From positions 62,001-126,000 of the forward strand of contig NZ_MJAJ01000018.1 in assembly GCF_001746365.1 (NCBI RefSeq): a DNA stretch of 64,000 bases, read 5' to 3'. The number at the start of each line of letters is the position of its first letter. Position 1 is the first letter of the stretch. The notes beneath the pieces were generated by a model. It saw only the letters and a program-made list of their open reading frames with translations. It did no database searches and was not told where the DNA came from. The translations under genes and the position numbers were made by a program. This stretch comes from Streptomyces sp. LUP30. GTDB lineage: Bacteria; Actinomycetota; Actinomycetes; Streptomycetales; Streptomycetaceae. Shown here one piece after another: positions 28,120 through 36,901 of this stretch.

Positions 28120-30383
28120 CGGTCACCGGCACGCCGAGGACGGGCGTGACCCTGCGCCTGCTCGACAAGGCCGACAAGGAAATCGTCAGGCTGGACCGCG
28201 CGGTCCTCGGGGCGTTCTACAAGTTCCAGCACGACTTCCGCCGCAACCCCGACGCCGGCGGGTTCCAGCTCAAGCAGTTGGAAGGCCACGACCGGCTCTG
28301 GTCGGCGCGCGTCAACCGGGAGTGGCGGGCCCTGATGATCCGCCTCGGCGACGACGACTGGCTGCTCGTCTCGGTCAAGCACCGCAGCCACGTCCACCAG
28401 AACCTGGGCCGGTTCAACTACGGCATCAACCACATCACCGGCGCCATCGAGTACGTAGACCTCCAGGTCGTCGAGGAGGGCGCGCTCCGCCGTGAACTCA
28501 CGCCGGAGCAGGTCGACGTGCCGGGTCCTTCGGGCGGACCGGAGCCGACGGAGAAACCCCTCTTCGCCGCGTACACCGACGAGCAGCTCGCGGACCTCGG
28601 CGTCGCCGGGCCGCTCATCCCGCTCGTCCGGAAGCTCACCACGGACGACGAACTGCTCGGTCTCGCCGAGTACGCCCCCCGGCACACCGGGGAAGTCCTC
28701 CTGCGGCTGCGCGACGGCGTTCCGTACCAGGAGGTCATGGAACAGGTCACCGCGCCCGTCGCCGTGACCGAGCCGGAGAAGAACCTCGACACCGACGACT
28801 GGCAGGCGGCGCTCGACCGCTCCCAGACTGTGGTGATCACCGACGACGAATCACTGCAGAGCATCCTGGAGGAGGGCGACTTCGGACGCTGGAAGGTCTT
28901 CCTGCACCCCACCCAGGAGAAGCTCGTCCACCGGCGCTACTCCGGCCCCGCGCGGGTCGGCGGCGGCCCGGGGACGGGCAAGACGATCGTCGCCCTCCAC
29001 CGCGTGTGCCATCTGGTGCGACAGCTCCCGCCCGGCCGCACCAGGCCCGTCCTGCTCACCACGTTCAACCGGAACCTCGCCGCGGACCTGCGGTCCCGGC
29101 TGCTCTCCCTCGGCGGCCCCGAGGTTCTGGCCCGCGTCGACATCACCCACGTCGACCAGCTCGCCACCCGCATCGTCAGCGAGGCCGACCCGGGTAACGC
29201 GAAGCGGCGGATCGACGACACGGCCGCGCTGCGCGAGTGGCGGGCGCTCCTGGTGGAGGCCGGGGAGACCCGCTGGAGCGCCGAGTTCCTCAGCGACGAG
29301 TGGAACCAGGTGATCCTCGGCCAGGCGGTGACGTCCAGGAGCGAGTACTTCACCGTCCGGCGGGCCGGGCGGGGCCGCAGCGTCACCCGCGTCGAACGCG
29401 CCGGCATCTGGCAGCTCGCCGAACGCTTCACCCAGCGTCTGGAGACCAAGGGACTGGAGACACACCGCCAGGTCGCGGAGCGCGCCGCACGGCTGGAGGC
29501 CGCCCGCCGGGCCAGGATCGACCGGCTGTCGGAGGAACGCGAGGAACGCGGTGGTCTCGAAAACCGCCACGTCGAGGCCGGCTCCAGTGCCCGGCTGAAC
29601 CACCGCTACCGGCACATCGTGGTCGACGAGGCCCAGGACCTCAGCCCCGCCCACTGGAAGATGCTGCGCGCCATGGCGCCCGCCGCACCCGACGACATCT
29701 TCCTGGTCGGCGACACCCACCAGCGGATCTACGACAACCAGGTCACCCTCGGCAGTTTGGGTGTCCACATCCGCGGCCGTTCCTCCCGACTGACCCTCAG
29801 CTACCGCACGACCCGGGAGATCCTCCGGGCCGCCGTCCGGGTCCTGGACGACGCCGACTACGACGACCTCGACGGCAGCACCGACACACTCGCCGGATAC
29901 CGCTCGGTCCTCCACGGCCGGTCCCCGTCACTGCGCGGCGCCCGGAGCTGGGACGAGGAGATGGACCTCGTCGTGGAGCAACTGCGGGCCTGGCACGACG
30001 TCCCCCGCGAGTCCACGGCCGTCTGCGTCCCGACCAACGACATGGTCACCCAACTCGCCGACCGCCTCGCCCGCCGCGGCATCACGCCGACGGAAATCAC
30101 ACCGGACGGGCCGCGCGGCGACCAGGGCGTCCACATCGGCACCATGTACCGCTTCAAGGGACTGGAGTACCGCTGCCTGATCATCGCCGGGGTGGCCGAG
30201 GGGCTCGTCCCCCGCGCTTCCGTGGACGCGTGGGAACACACGGATCCGAGCCGTCATCAGCGAGAGCTGCACCGGGCGCGCTCGCTGCTCTTCGTCGCGG
30301 CGACCCGTCCCCGTGACGCACTCGCCATCACCTGGCACGGCGAGCCGAGCCGCTTCCTGGCGCCGTTGCTTCCGCCCAGGTGA
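28116..30383 (+). CDS. UvrD/Rep-like superfamily 1 helicase with RelE-like N-terminus
   Basis: A 755-residue protein. Residues 10-110 look like a RelE/ParE-type fold (GGFQLKQLEGHDRLWSARVN, then WRALMIRLGDDDWLLVSVKH). An acidic linker is followed by an SF1 helicase: Walker A VGGGPGTGKTIVALHR (about 283), Walker B VVDEAQDLSPAHWKML (about 503), TLSYRTT (about 560), and the C-terminal motif TMYRFKGLEYR (about 675) with VAATRPRDAL near the end. Such RelE-UvrD fusions recur in actinobacteria. ATGA overlap with the giant helicase makes it the last gene of the block and suggests joint action, perhaps unwinding at ends made by the nuclease domain (inference). Confidence 0.87.
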   Translation: MTVTGTPRTGVTLRLLDKADKEIVRLDRAVLGAFYKFQHDFRRNPDAGGFQLKQLEGHDRLWSARVNREWRALMIRLGDDDWLLVSVKHRSHVHQNLGRFNYGINHITGAIEYVDLQVVEEGALRRELTPEQVDVPGPSGGPEPTEKPLFAAYTDEQLADLGVAGPLIPLVRKLTTDDELLGLAEYAPRHTGEVLLRLRDGVPYQEVMEQVTAPVAVTEPEKNLDTDDWQAALDRSQTVVITDDESLQSILEEGDFGRWKVFLHPTQEKLVHRRYSGPARVGGGPGTGKTIVALHRVCHLVRQLPPGRTRPVLLTTFNRNLAADLRSRLLSLGGPEVLARVDITHVDQLATRIVSEADPGNAKRRIDDTAALREWRALLVEAGETRWSAEFLSDEWNQVILGQAVTSRSEYFTVRRAGRGRSVTRVERAGIWQLAERFTQRLETKGLETHRQVAERAARLEAARRARIDRLSEEREERGGLENRHVEAGSSARLNHRYRHIVVDEAQDLSPAHWKMLRAMAPAAPDDIFLVGDTHQRIYDNQVTLGSLGVHIRGRSSRLTLSYRTTREILRAAVRVLDDADYDDLDGSTDTLAGYRSVLHGRSPSLRGARSWDEEMDLVVEQLRAWHDVPRESTAVCVPTNDMVTQLADRLARRGITPTEITPDGPRGDQGVHIGTMYRFKGLEYRCLIIAGVAEGLVPRASVDAWEHTDPSRHQRELHRARSLLFVAATRPRDALAITWHGEPSRFLAPLLPPR

Positions 30384-31247
30384 GGAGAGGTACGCCCTTC
30401 ATCAGAATCACCCCCAGCCCACGCAGTGCACTCGTTTCATTGGGCTGCACCACCGTTGCGCCGCGGTTGGCGCTCGCCAGAGGTTGGACCATAGCGGCCA
30501 GCAGCGCGTTCTTTTCCTGGCCAGCCGATTACGGTTGTGGCCTCGACTTCTTCTTGCCCTGGGCCTTGCCGGGGATCTTGGTGAGCTGCGTTTTCGCTGG
30601 TCAGAGGCGGTGGGCTCGTGCGCCTGGTGGTCGTCGTTGGTCGTCATTGGCCGCTGTTGAGCATCGTCGGTCGGCCCCAAGACGGCCCAGCTTCGGCCCG
30701 CTTGACTGACGGCCGGTATTTTCGACACGCCCCGTCTCAGCTCAGCCGACGACAGTCAGCCACGACGGCGAGAACGCCGACCGACCACGCACGCGTATGC
30801 CTCGCTGCACCCCCACCGGCTTCAACCACGCTGCCAATGCCGTCGACCAGAGCGAGCCACGACGACCGACCCGTCAGGACGACGCCTAAGCCATCGGCTT
30901 GGGAAGCTCCGATTCTTGGCGGCGGTTGCTGCTCTGCCCCCGCACGGACCGCATGATCTAGCACGTGAACGGCACGGCCTCTTCCTCTGGCAGAGAGGGT
31001 TCCGGGTGGACGCTTGAGCCTCAGCCGCGACAGTCAGCCACGGTGCTGGATGTGCCGACGGATCAGGCGGGCGTGTGCCGCCGCACTCACCACCGAGCCT
31101 CAGCCGCGTTACCCGGTGAAGTCCCTCAGAGCAGGTCGCGTCGACATATGCAATCACACCGCAACAGCACCGAATTTGTCCGATTTGCGCACGAGGTCAA
31201 CTTGTGATCAATTTGTATGGAAGGGGCCAGGCCGAGGGGCGGTAGCT
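30384..31247. other. Long non-coding stretch with a diverged direct repeat
   Basis: No frame here combines a ribosome site with a recognisable product. A segment at about 30737-30805 (CTCAGCCGACGACAGTCAGC onward) recurs in diverged form at about 31018-31088 (CTCAGCCGCGACAGTCAGCC onward). The first 20 bases are almost identical and the rest is partly so. Base composition drops toward the caspase gene. It may be a junction between two insertions. Confidence 0.45.
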
Positions 31248-32867
31248 ATGACTCGGTGTGTTGCACTCGTGATCGGCGTCGGGGACGTAGAAGGGTTCCG
31301 GGTCCTTCCAGATGCTCGTGATGACGCTCGGAGGTTCGCCAAGTGGGCTTCGTCACAAGGGTTCAGAGTGATCGAAAAGATCGATGATCACGCCGAAGTC
31401 ACGATCCACGATCTACGCGACGTCGCCAATGAGCTACACAAGGAAGCTACGACGACCCGTCAGATATCCAAGCTCTTCTTTTACTTCGCGGGTCACGGCG
31501 TCTGTGATGGAGACAGTGACGTTCTTCTGCTGACGAGGGCGAAGTTCGACGGGCATGAAGCCATCAACTTGTCGCGTACCATGAATTGTTCCCGAGCGTG
31601 CAAGATCCCTCACGTAGGGTTCTTCATCGACGCTTGCCGGATCTTGCCTGATGTCTATGCACAGGGCCTCCCCCTCTTCCCTGGCCGCTTGTCTCAGGAC
31701 AAGGTGTACCTAGACGAGTTCTATGCTGCGTACCCGGGGAGGCCGGCACATGCCCTGCGACCTGACGAGGACCCTGCCTCTGTGGGCTATGGGGTGTATA
31801 CCGAATGCCTCCTTGACGCGCTATGGGGTCGGGCCAGGGAGGCTATCCGGCTCACTCCTGGCGGAGAGCACCCCCGAGCTGTCATCGCCGAAAGCCTTGA
31901 AGGCTATCTGGATACGGCAGTCCGGCGACGGGCAGGGGAGCATCGAATTGTTCAGGTGCCTCAGACTGAGGCTCGATCTCGCTGGCAGCCGCACGTGATC
32001 TCATGGATACCGGGGGACTCGGATGAACCAGTAGGTGAGTCTGAGGATGACGCGGAGCGTAGCAGCGAGGCTAACCGACGTAAGGGCGATGCTTCCCACC
32101 AAGAGCCAGCGGAAATGACTGCCGAGATTGCAGCTAACCGATCAGCCATTTCCTCTGCCGTGGAGTCGATGGCCGACGGGATGACTATTTCTCTTGTCGG
32201 CGCACAGGCCAAAAGTGCCGAGGTGAGTCGGGCTGGAACAGTCGAGCAATTTCCCGCTAGTCAGAGTGCTTGGCATTTCCGTGCTCCGCACAGCAAGCCT
32301 GGACCTATCATGCTTCACTTGGACAAGTCCTGGGAGAGACGAAGCATATGGCCAGCCTTTATGGTACTTCCGGGCTATCTCACACAGGTCCGGGTCGGGC
32401 TACGCGGAGTCGAGCAAGTTGCCTTCCTTAAATTTGCCTCAAACAACCAACCCGATGTGCTGGCGTGGGCCGTGACCTATGCACGTTGGGGCGGTCTCAT
32501 TTCCAAGAACCCAAGGGTTGTCGATGCGCTATACGAAACATCCAACCCGACCTTGGCTGTATTGATGGCGCATGCGTTCCACAGGCAAGGTGAAATCGAC
32601 GAGATACGTAAGCTGCTCAACCATTTTCGCGAGAGGCAAATGCCCATTCCATTCGACGTAGCCTTGCTCGGCGAAGGCAGGTTTCCCCACGAACGGGACG
32701 TATTCCCAAATTACCCTTGGACAGTTCGAGGGTGGAATATTCTCGCAGATACAAAGTATGGAGGGTTCGAAAGGGCGGTAAGGCCTTACTTGGCTCCCGC
32801 TTTCTGGACAACCCTTCTTGACCCACCTCCAAAGCTAGTGGAGCAAATGGTTCATCACGACTGCTGA
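31248..32867 (+). CDS. Caspase-like (C14 family) protease
   Basis: A 539-residue protein. The N-terminal 250 residues form a caspase-fold peptidase: the catalytic His is in FYFAGHGV (about residue 80) and the catalytic Cys in FFIDACR (about 125). The remaining part has no named domain; one stretch near residue 400 could be a small alpha-helical module. ATG 31248 has GAGGGG at 31234-31239. GC content is clearly lower than in the helicases to the left, with many AT-rich codons, suggesting recent transfer. A hydrolase gene follows 23 bases later. Bacterial caspases often act as suicide effectors when partnered with a sensor; that role is inference. Confidence 0.82.
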   Translation: MTRCVALVIGVGDVEGFRVLPDARDDARRFAKWASSQGFRVIEKIDDHAEVTIHDLRDVANELHKEATTTRQISKLFFYFAGHGVCDGDSDVLLLTRAKFDGHEAINLSRTMNCSRACKIPHVGFFIDACRILPDVYAQGLPLFPGRLSQDKVYLDEFYAAYPGRPAHALRPDEDPASVGYGVYTECLLDALWGRAREAIRLTPGGEHPRAVIAESLEGYLDTAVRRRAGEHRIVQVPQTEARSRWQPHVISWIPGDSDEPVGESEDDAERSSEANRRKGDASHQEPAEMTAEIAANRSAISSAVESMADGMTISLVGAQAKSAEVSRAGTVEQFPASQSAWHFRAPHSKPGPIMLHLDKSWERRSIWPAFMVLPGYLTQVRVGLRGVEQVAFLKFASNNQPDVLAWAVTYARWGGLISKNPRVVDALYETSNPTLAVLMAHAFHRQGEIDEIRKLLNHFRERQMPIPFDVALLGEGRFPHERDVFPNYPWTVRGWNILADTKYGGFERAVRPYLAPAFWTTLLDPPPKLVEQMVHHDC

Positions 32868-32890
32868 GTAGTGAGGACTGGGAGGACGTT

Positions 32891-33733
32891 GTGCGACTCG
32901 TTTTCGTGCACGGACGTGCTCAAGGAAACTCGAGCAGCGAAGAAATAAAGACCAGCTGGCTACGCGCTCTGCGGCGCGGATGTCGACGTGCTGGCGTTGA
33001 CCTCCCTGACCCTCTCGATATCCATGCTCCTTTCTATGCAAAGGATTTGGATGAAGACACGGCGGCTGGACCCCCGAGAGCCATCGTGCGCGGAAGCGGA
33101 GCCGCTCCCGATCCATTCGAAGAAGAACTCGTTCTAGATATAGCAAAAAGAGCCGGAATTACAAATGCCGAGATTACCGCAGAGCTTAATGAGCCGGTAG
33201 TCGCGCGTGCTCCCGAGAACTGGCAGTGGGTGCAAGCGGCAGGTCGTTTGATCTGTCGCAAGGTTCCGTTCATAACAGCCTCTTTCATTCGCCAGTTCAC
33301 TGCGGACGTGCATGCGTATCTAATGTTCCCGGATGCGCGTGAAACGGTAAATGAAATCGTCTCTGAAGAACTTGGCGACGGCCCAGCGGTGCTAGTGAGT
33401 CATTCGCTGGGCACTGTCGTTGCCTACTGCGTTCTTCTGGAGAGCGAGTGCGACGTCCCCCTGTTTGTCACATTGGGCTCACCGTTGGGCATTCCGACGA
33501 TCAAAGATGCACTCCCTCGTTTGACTAAGCCCCCAAGCGTTAATCAATGGTTTAACGCGGCGGACCGCCGTGACCCGATTGCGCTATTTCAGCGGCTAGA
33601 TCGAGATAATTTTCCAGCCAAGATTGAAAATGTCGACGACATCAAGAATCCCAGGAGTAATCCACATGGGATTCTTGGATATCTCAGGGATCAGATTGTA
33701 AGTGAGAAAGTGGCAAACTCGCTAGCCGCCTAA
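32891..33733 (+). CDS. Alpha/beta hydrolase-like protein paired with the caspase
   Basis: A 280-residue protein with alpha/beta hydrolase features: LVFVHGRAQG at the N-terminus (oxyanion-type HG), the nucleophile elbow VLVSHSLGT (about residue 168, SxSxG rather than the usual GxSxG), FVTLGSPLGIP after the next strand, and a candidate catalytic His in NPHGILGYL (about 258). GTG 32891 has GAGG a few bases upstream. It shares the low-GC composition and probably the operon of the caspase-like gene. It might be a lipase- or esterase-type effector or a substrate of the caspase (inference). Confidence 0.75.
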   Translation: MRLVFVHGRAQGNSSSEEIKTSWLRALRRGCRRAGVDLPDPLDIHAPFYAKDLDEDTAAGPPRAIVRGSGAAPDPFEEELVLDIAKRAGITNAEITAELNEPVVARAPENWQWVQAAGRLICRKVPFITASFIRQFTADVHAYLMFPDARETVNEIVSEELGDGPAVLVSHSLGTVVAYCVLLESECDVPLFVTLGSPLGIPTIKDALPRLTKPPSVNQWFNAADRRDPIALFQRLDRDNFPAKIENVDDIKNPRSNPHGILGYLRDQIVSEKVANSLAA

Positions 33734-33811
33734 CGCTGCCTTGGGCGGCTGTTTGCTGTGTGCGCGGCACGGGCGCTGGCCGGGCTGGAGCGGGGCGAAG
33801 ACAGGAGCGCA

Positions 33812-33832
33812 GGCCCGGCCGGGGGCCGGGCC
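33812..33832 (+). terminator. Possible hairpin terminator
   Basis: Nine-base inverted repeat GGCCCGGCC / GGCCGGGCC with a GGG loop, about 80 bases after the hydrolase stop and just before the insertion-sequence target site. There is no T-tract. Confidence 0.4.
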
Positions 33833-33888
33833 GCGCGCGGTGAGCGGAGCGAGCCGCCTTGAACCCGTGAAGAAGGTTGTTACTCAGT

Positions 33889-33902
33889 CGGCGTCTGGGG
33901 CG
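33889..33902 (+). repeat. Target-site duplication, left copy
   Basis: CGGCGTCTGGGGCG, identical to 37745-37758 and directly outside the TGTC end of the IS481-family element. Confidence 0.9.
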
Positions 33903-33952
33903 TGTCCGGTCCCGGGAGATGCTTGACACTTCGGTCCCAGCTGATGGTTGAC
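33903..33952 (+). repeat. IS481 left terminal repeats (two motifs)
   Basis: Two related motifs 25 bases apart, GGTCCCGGGAGATGCTTGAC and GGTCCCAGCTGATGGTTGAC. The mirror-image pair occurs at 37695-37744: the outer 25 bases match at 19 of 25, the inner 20 at 19 of 20. They are probably transposase binding sites. Confidence 0.85.
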
Positions 33953-34017
33953 AGTGGCCGTGATCGGCTTTTCTGTGCACGTCGTTGCGGCGTGCGGCGT
34001 GCGGCGGGAGGCCGGGA

Positions 34018-34893
34018 TTGGCGCTGGTGGAGTTGTCGGTTGTCGAGCAGAGATACCGGGCTGTGCTTGCGGTGCTGGCACGTGCGACGGTGACGGAGAT
34101 CGCGGCTCAGCTGGGGGTGTCGCGGCAGACGGTGAGCGGGTGGAAGTCCCGGTATGAGGCCTCGGGGCTGGCCGGGCTGGCGGACCGTTCGCGTAGGCCG
34201 GCGTCGTGTCCGCATCAGGCCTCTGCTGAGGTCGAGGCGGCCGTGCGTGAGCTGCGGCGTCAGCATCCGCGGTGCGGTCCGCGGCGGATCGCTCATGTGC
34301 TGGAGCGGTCCGGGACGGTAGGGCCAGTGCCGTCCCGGATGACCGTGTATCGGATCCTGGTTCGCCATGGCCTGGTGGAGCCGGGGGTGCGGCGTCGGAA
34401 GCGCTCGGGTTACAAGCGCTGGCAGCGGGACCGTGCGATGCAGCTGTGGCAGATGGACATCGTCGGCGGGGTGATGCTGGTCGACCCGGTGACCGGGGAG
34501 CTGACCGAGGCCAAGATCGTGACCGGTGTGGATGATCATTCCCGGTTTTGCGTGATTGCGTCGGTGGTCGAGCGGGCGACGGGGCGGGCGGTGTGCGCGG
34601 CGTTCGCCCGGGCCTTGCAGACGTTCGGGGTGCCGGAGGAGGTGCTGACGGACAACGGCAAGCAGTTCACCGCCCGGTTCGGCCGTGGTGGTGAGGTGCT
34701 GTTCGACCGGATCTGCCGGGAGAACGGGATCGCGCACCGGCTGACGCAGCCGGCGTCGCCGACCACGACGGGGAAGGTCGAGCGGTTTCATCAGACGCTG
34801 CGGCGTGAACTCGTCGACGACGACTGTGGTGCGTTCGAGAGCGTCGGGGCGGCTCAGGCTGCGTTGGATGAGTGGGGTGAGGAGTACAACTGA
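34018..34893 (+). pseudogene. IS481-family transposase, N-terminal part
   Basis: A 291-residue fragment with the HTH (TEIAAQLGVSRQTVSGWKSR) and the DDE integrase core: first Asp in WQMDIVGG, second in LTDNGKQF, and Glu in TGKVERFHQTLRREL. It ends at EEYN followed by a stop, exactly where the family normally continues with RPHQSL. The C-terminal domain is found at 36902-37687. TTG 34018 is chosen because GGGAGG lies seven bases upstream; GTG 34027 is the alternative. It is probably inactive unless a shorter protein suffices. Confidence 0.85.
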
Positions 34894-35462
34894 GGCGAAA
34901 GCGCAGAGAAACGCTAGGCCCTCAACAGCGCCCCGCCATCAGCAGCGGATGCGGCTTGTATTGGCATTCGGTGCCACGAAGCACGCGCCGCCAGCAGCTC
35001 CTCATTCAAGGTCCCCGTCATTGGCGAGCATCCCGTCGGACAGGCCCGTGCGCTGGCTCAGCCAGTCGTACGAGGGCGCGACGATCTCGCTGGCGGATAG
35101 GTCCGGCCGGACCGGCATCTCGTCGATTCAATCGCGCAGCGCATCCAGGCCTCGGTGTCTCGTAATGACCTGAGACAAGCACGATGCCGTCGCCCAGGAA
35201 GGTCGCCGACCTGAGCCGGGTATGCCGTCGCCCAGGAAGGTCGCCGACCTGAGCCGGGCGCATACGGTTCAAGATGCGGGCTCGCGCAGGACCGCTAAGA
35301 ATAGAAATAAGCACTTGTCGTGCAAGCCAGCACGGGTTCTGGCACAAGCATCGTGAGCGCGATCCCGCGCAGGATACGAGAGCGTCACCGAATAGCTCGG
35401 GCGTCTTGTGCAGGCAGCTCCGTTGCAGTAGAAACACACCTGCAATGCGAAGGGATATGGAA
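34894..35462. other. Unassigned DNA inside the IS element, with a tandem repeat
   Basis: No supported gene. This is the left part of the segment that replaces the middle of the IS481 transposase. It contains the 38-base tandem repeat listed separately. No terminal inverted repeats of a second transposon were found. Confidence 0.5.
35184..35258 (+). repeat. Perfect 38-base tandem duplication
   Basis: A 37-base block beginning ATGCCGTCGCCCAGGAAGGT is present at 35184-35220 and again, unchanged, at 35222-35258, separated by one base. The lack of any difference implies a recent duplication. Confidence 0.95.
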
Positions 35463-36005
35463 ATGGCCGGACCCTACGGCAGAGGCCTGGACGCCGTCCG
35501 TGACTTCCGCTACATGGCCTACTGGGTCAACAAAAAGGCCACCGGCGACGAACGCCTCCTGGTCGAGATCTATACGGGGTGGGTTCAGTGCGATATCGGC
35601 TTCGTGACGCCCACTACGCACTTCACCTTTAAGAGCTTCCTTCCCGTCGGGCCAAGCAAGGTTAGGTTCTACCCGACCAAAGACGCAACGAAGCCCGGGG
35701 GGATCGTATCTGCCGCTATTGTCGCGTCTCCAGGAGGCATGGGGCCAACCGAAGACGAAGCGAACATCTTCGGCGTCGATAAGGCGGATGTGATCTTGGA
35801 GGAAAATACCTTCCCTGGCATTGCCGGCAGCCCGCTGTGCCTGGTCCTCAACGCAACGGTCGCCTTGCTGAACTGCCACATGTGGCACTACGCCTACTGG
35901 GTGCAGGTTGTGACGAACCCCGAGACAACTCCGGTAAATACGACGATCCCGGCCAATCAGCGTCCATCTGGTTCGGCCAGTCCCGAAGGCGGCCCTGTAA
36001 ACTGA
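35463..36005 (+). CDS. Hypothetical protein inside the IS element
   Basis: A 180-residue product that looks beta-rich (MAYWVNKKATGDERLLVEIY, FTFKSFLPVGPSKVRFYP), with a hydrophobic stretch GSPLCLVLNATVALLNCHMW near residue 140. No family recognised. Of three clustered ATGs (35445, 35457, 35463), the last has GAAGGGA seven bases upstream. It is immediately followed by a 54-codon open stretch that encodes a probable membrane segment, so the locus could be the remains of a longer gene. Confidence 0.5.
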   Translation: MAGPYGRGLDAVRDFRYMAYWVNKKATGDERLLVEIYTGWVQCDIGFVTPTTHFTFKSFLPVGPSKVRFYPTKDATKPGGIVSAAIVASPGGMGPTEDEANIFGVDKADVILEENTFPGIAGSPLCLVLNATVALLNCHMWHYAYWVQVVTNPETTPVNTTIPANQRPSGSASPEGGPVN

Positions 36006-36580
36006 TAGTTCTCTGTACTGGCAATAATTGCGGTCGAGAGGTACATCCTGGGCTTGGACCCGCAAACCTACGCGACGAAGAAGCGGGCAGGCCTCTCACT
36101 GGTCTCCTGGGGGATCGTGATCAACACCATCGGTATATTCCTAGTTGCGTCCTTGACCGCTGACATGCCATAGCGCTTTCAATGTCCCCGGGACATCACC
36201 GGGCGGCAGTCAGAGGGGGTGCCGCAGCCTAAGACACTCACCAGCAAATCTATGCCTCGCGGGCAGCCTGCCTAGCAGACGCCGTGTGCGCATGCCGTTG
36301 TCTGGCATGCCCTGGTCCGTCCAGTCCGGCTCGGGTCCGGTGTCCTTTGCAGGCACCTTCGTCACATCCCGCCCTGCCTTTGATCATGCATTGGTTATAG
36401 CGGCCCTGTTGGAGGCTATCCGGGCTTTGGGCTGTGCGCCGCCCACGTGGGGGGGGGGATTGGTCGTACCGGAGAAACGAAACGCCCCACCCGCGCACGT
36501 GACCGTGCCGTGGGCGGCTGTCCGCCAAGGGGCCGCGTCCCTGGCCGACATGGGTCGTTACCCGGCATAGGGAGGGACGT
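36006..36580. other. Remnant region with a membrane-segment fragment
   Basis: Between TAG at 36006 and TAG at 36171 the plus strand is open for 54 codons without a usual start. It encodes VERYILGLDPQTYATKKRAG followed by a 20-residue hydrophobic segment (LSLVSWGIVINTIGIFLVAS). It looks like the end of a broken membrane-protein gene. Nothing is seen in 36174-36580. Confidence 0.4.
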
Positions 36581-36727
36581 ATGAGCAGGGCAAGGGTGCA
36601 TGACGCGCTGGCGGCGCTGTGGGAGCGGCAGCAGGCATCGGACCACGGCTGGGTCCTGGAGGGCCCCGAGCGCATCTCGCAGCGCGAAGGTGTGGCGCCG
36701 CTAGAGCGTGCCGGTCTGGCGGGCTAG
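36581..36727 (+). CDS. Small hypothetical protein (48 residues)
   Basis: The ATG has GGAGGG at 36571-36576. The product starts MSRARVHDALAALWERQQAS and is charged, with no recognised domain. A second open stretch in another frame (LADREVRAELSAWEGRPVRW onward, to about 36921) continues beyond its stop, so the pair may be one gene split by a frameshift. Confidence 0.35.
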   Translation: MSRARVHDALAALWERQQASDHGWVLEGPERISQREGVAPLERAGLAG

Positions 36728-36901
36728 CCGACAGGGAGGTGCGGGCGGAACTGTCGGCGTGGGAGGGCCGGCCGGTGCGTTGGGCGGCGCGCCTGACTGG
36801 CCCGGGCCGTGATGGGGTGACCCGCTCGGTCGCCGAGGGCAACCGGTTCGGCCGCGAGTACGGCATCGTCTACCAGCCTGCCACCAGCGGGACACTCCGG
36901 C

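Noticed and set aside
6303..30383. BREX type 2 (Pgl) because of the kinase and methyltransferase
   Set aside because: No PglZ phosphatase-like or BrxL/PglY genes are seen, and the kinase is far shorter than PglW.
6303..30383. Canonical class 1 DISARM
   Set aside because: No separate DrmB or PLD-family DrmC gene found; the methyltransferase and DUF1998 helicase are much larger than expected.
35184..35258. CRISPR array
   Set aside because: Only two adjacent repeats separated by one base, with no spacers and no cas genes in the window.
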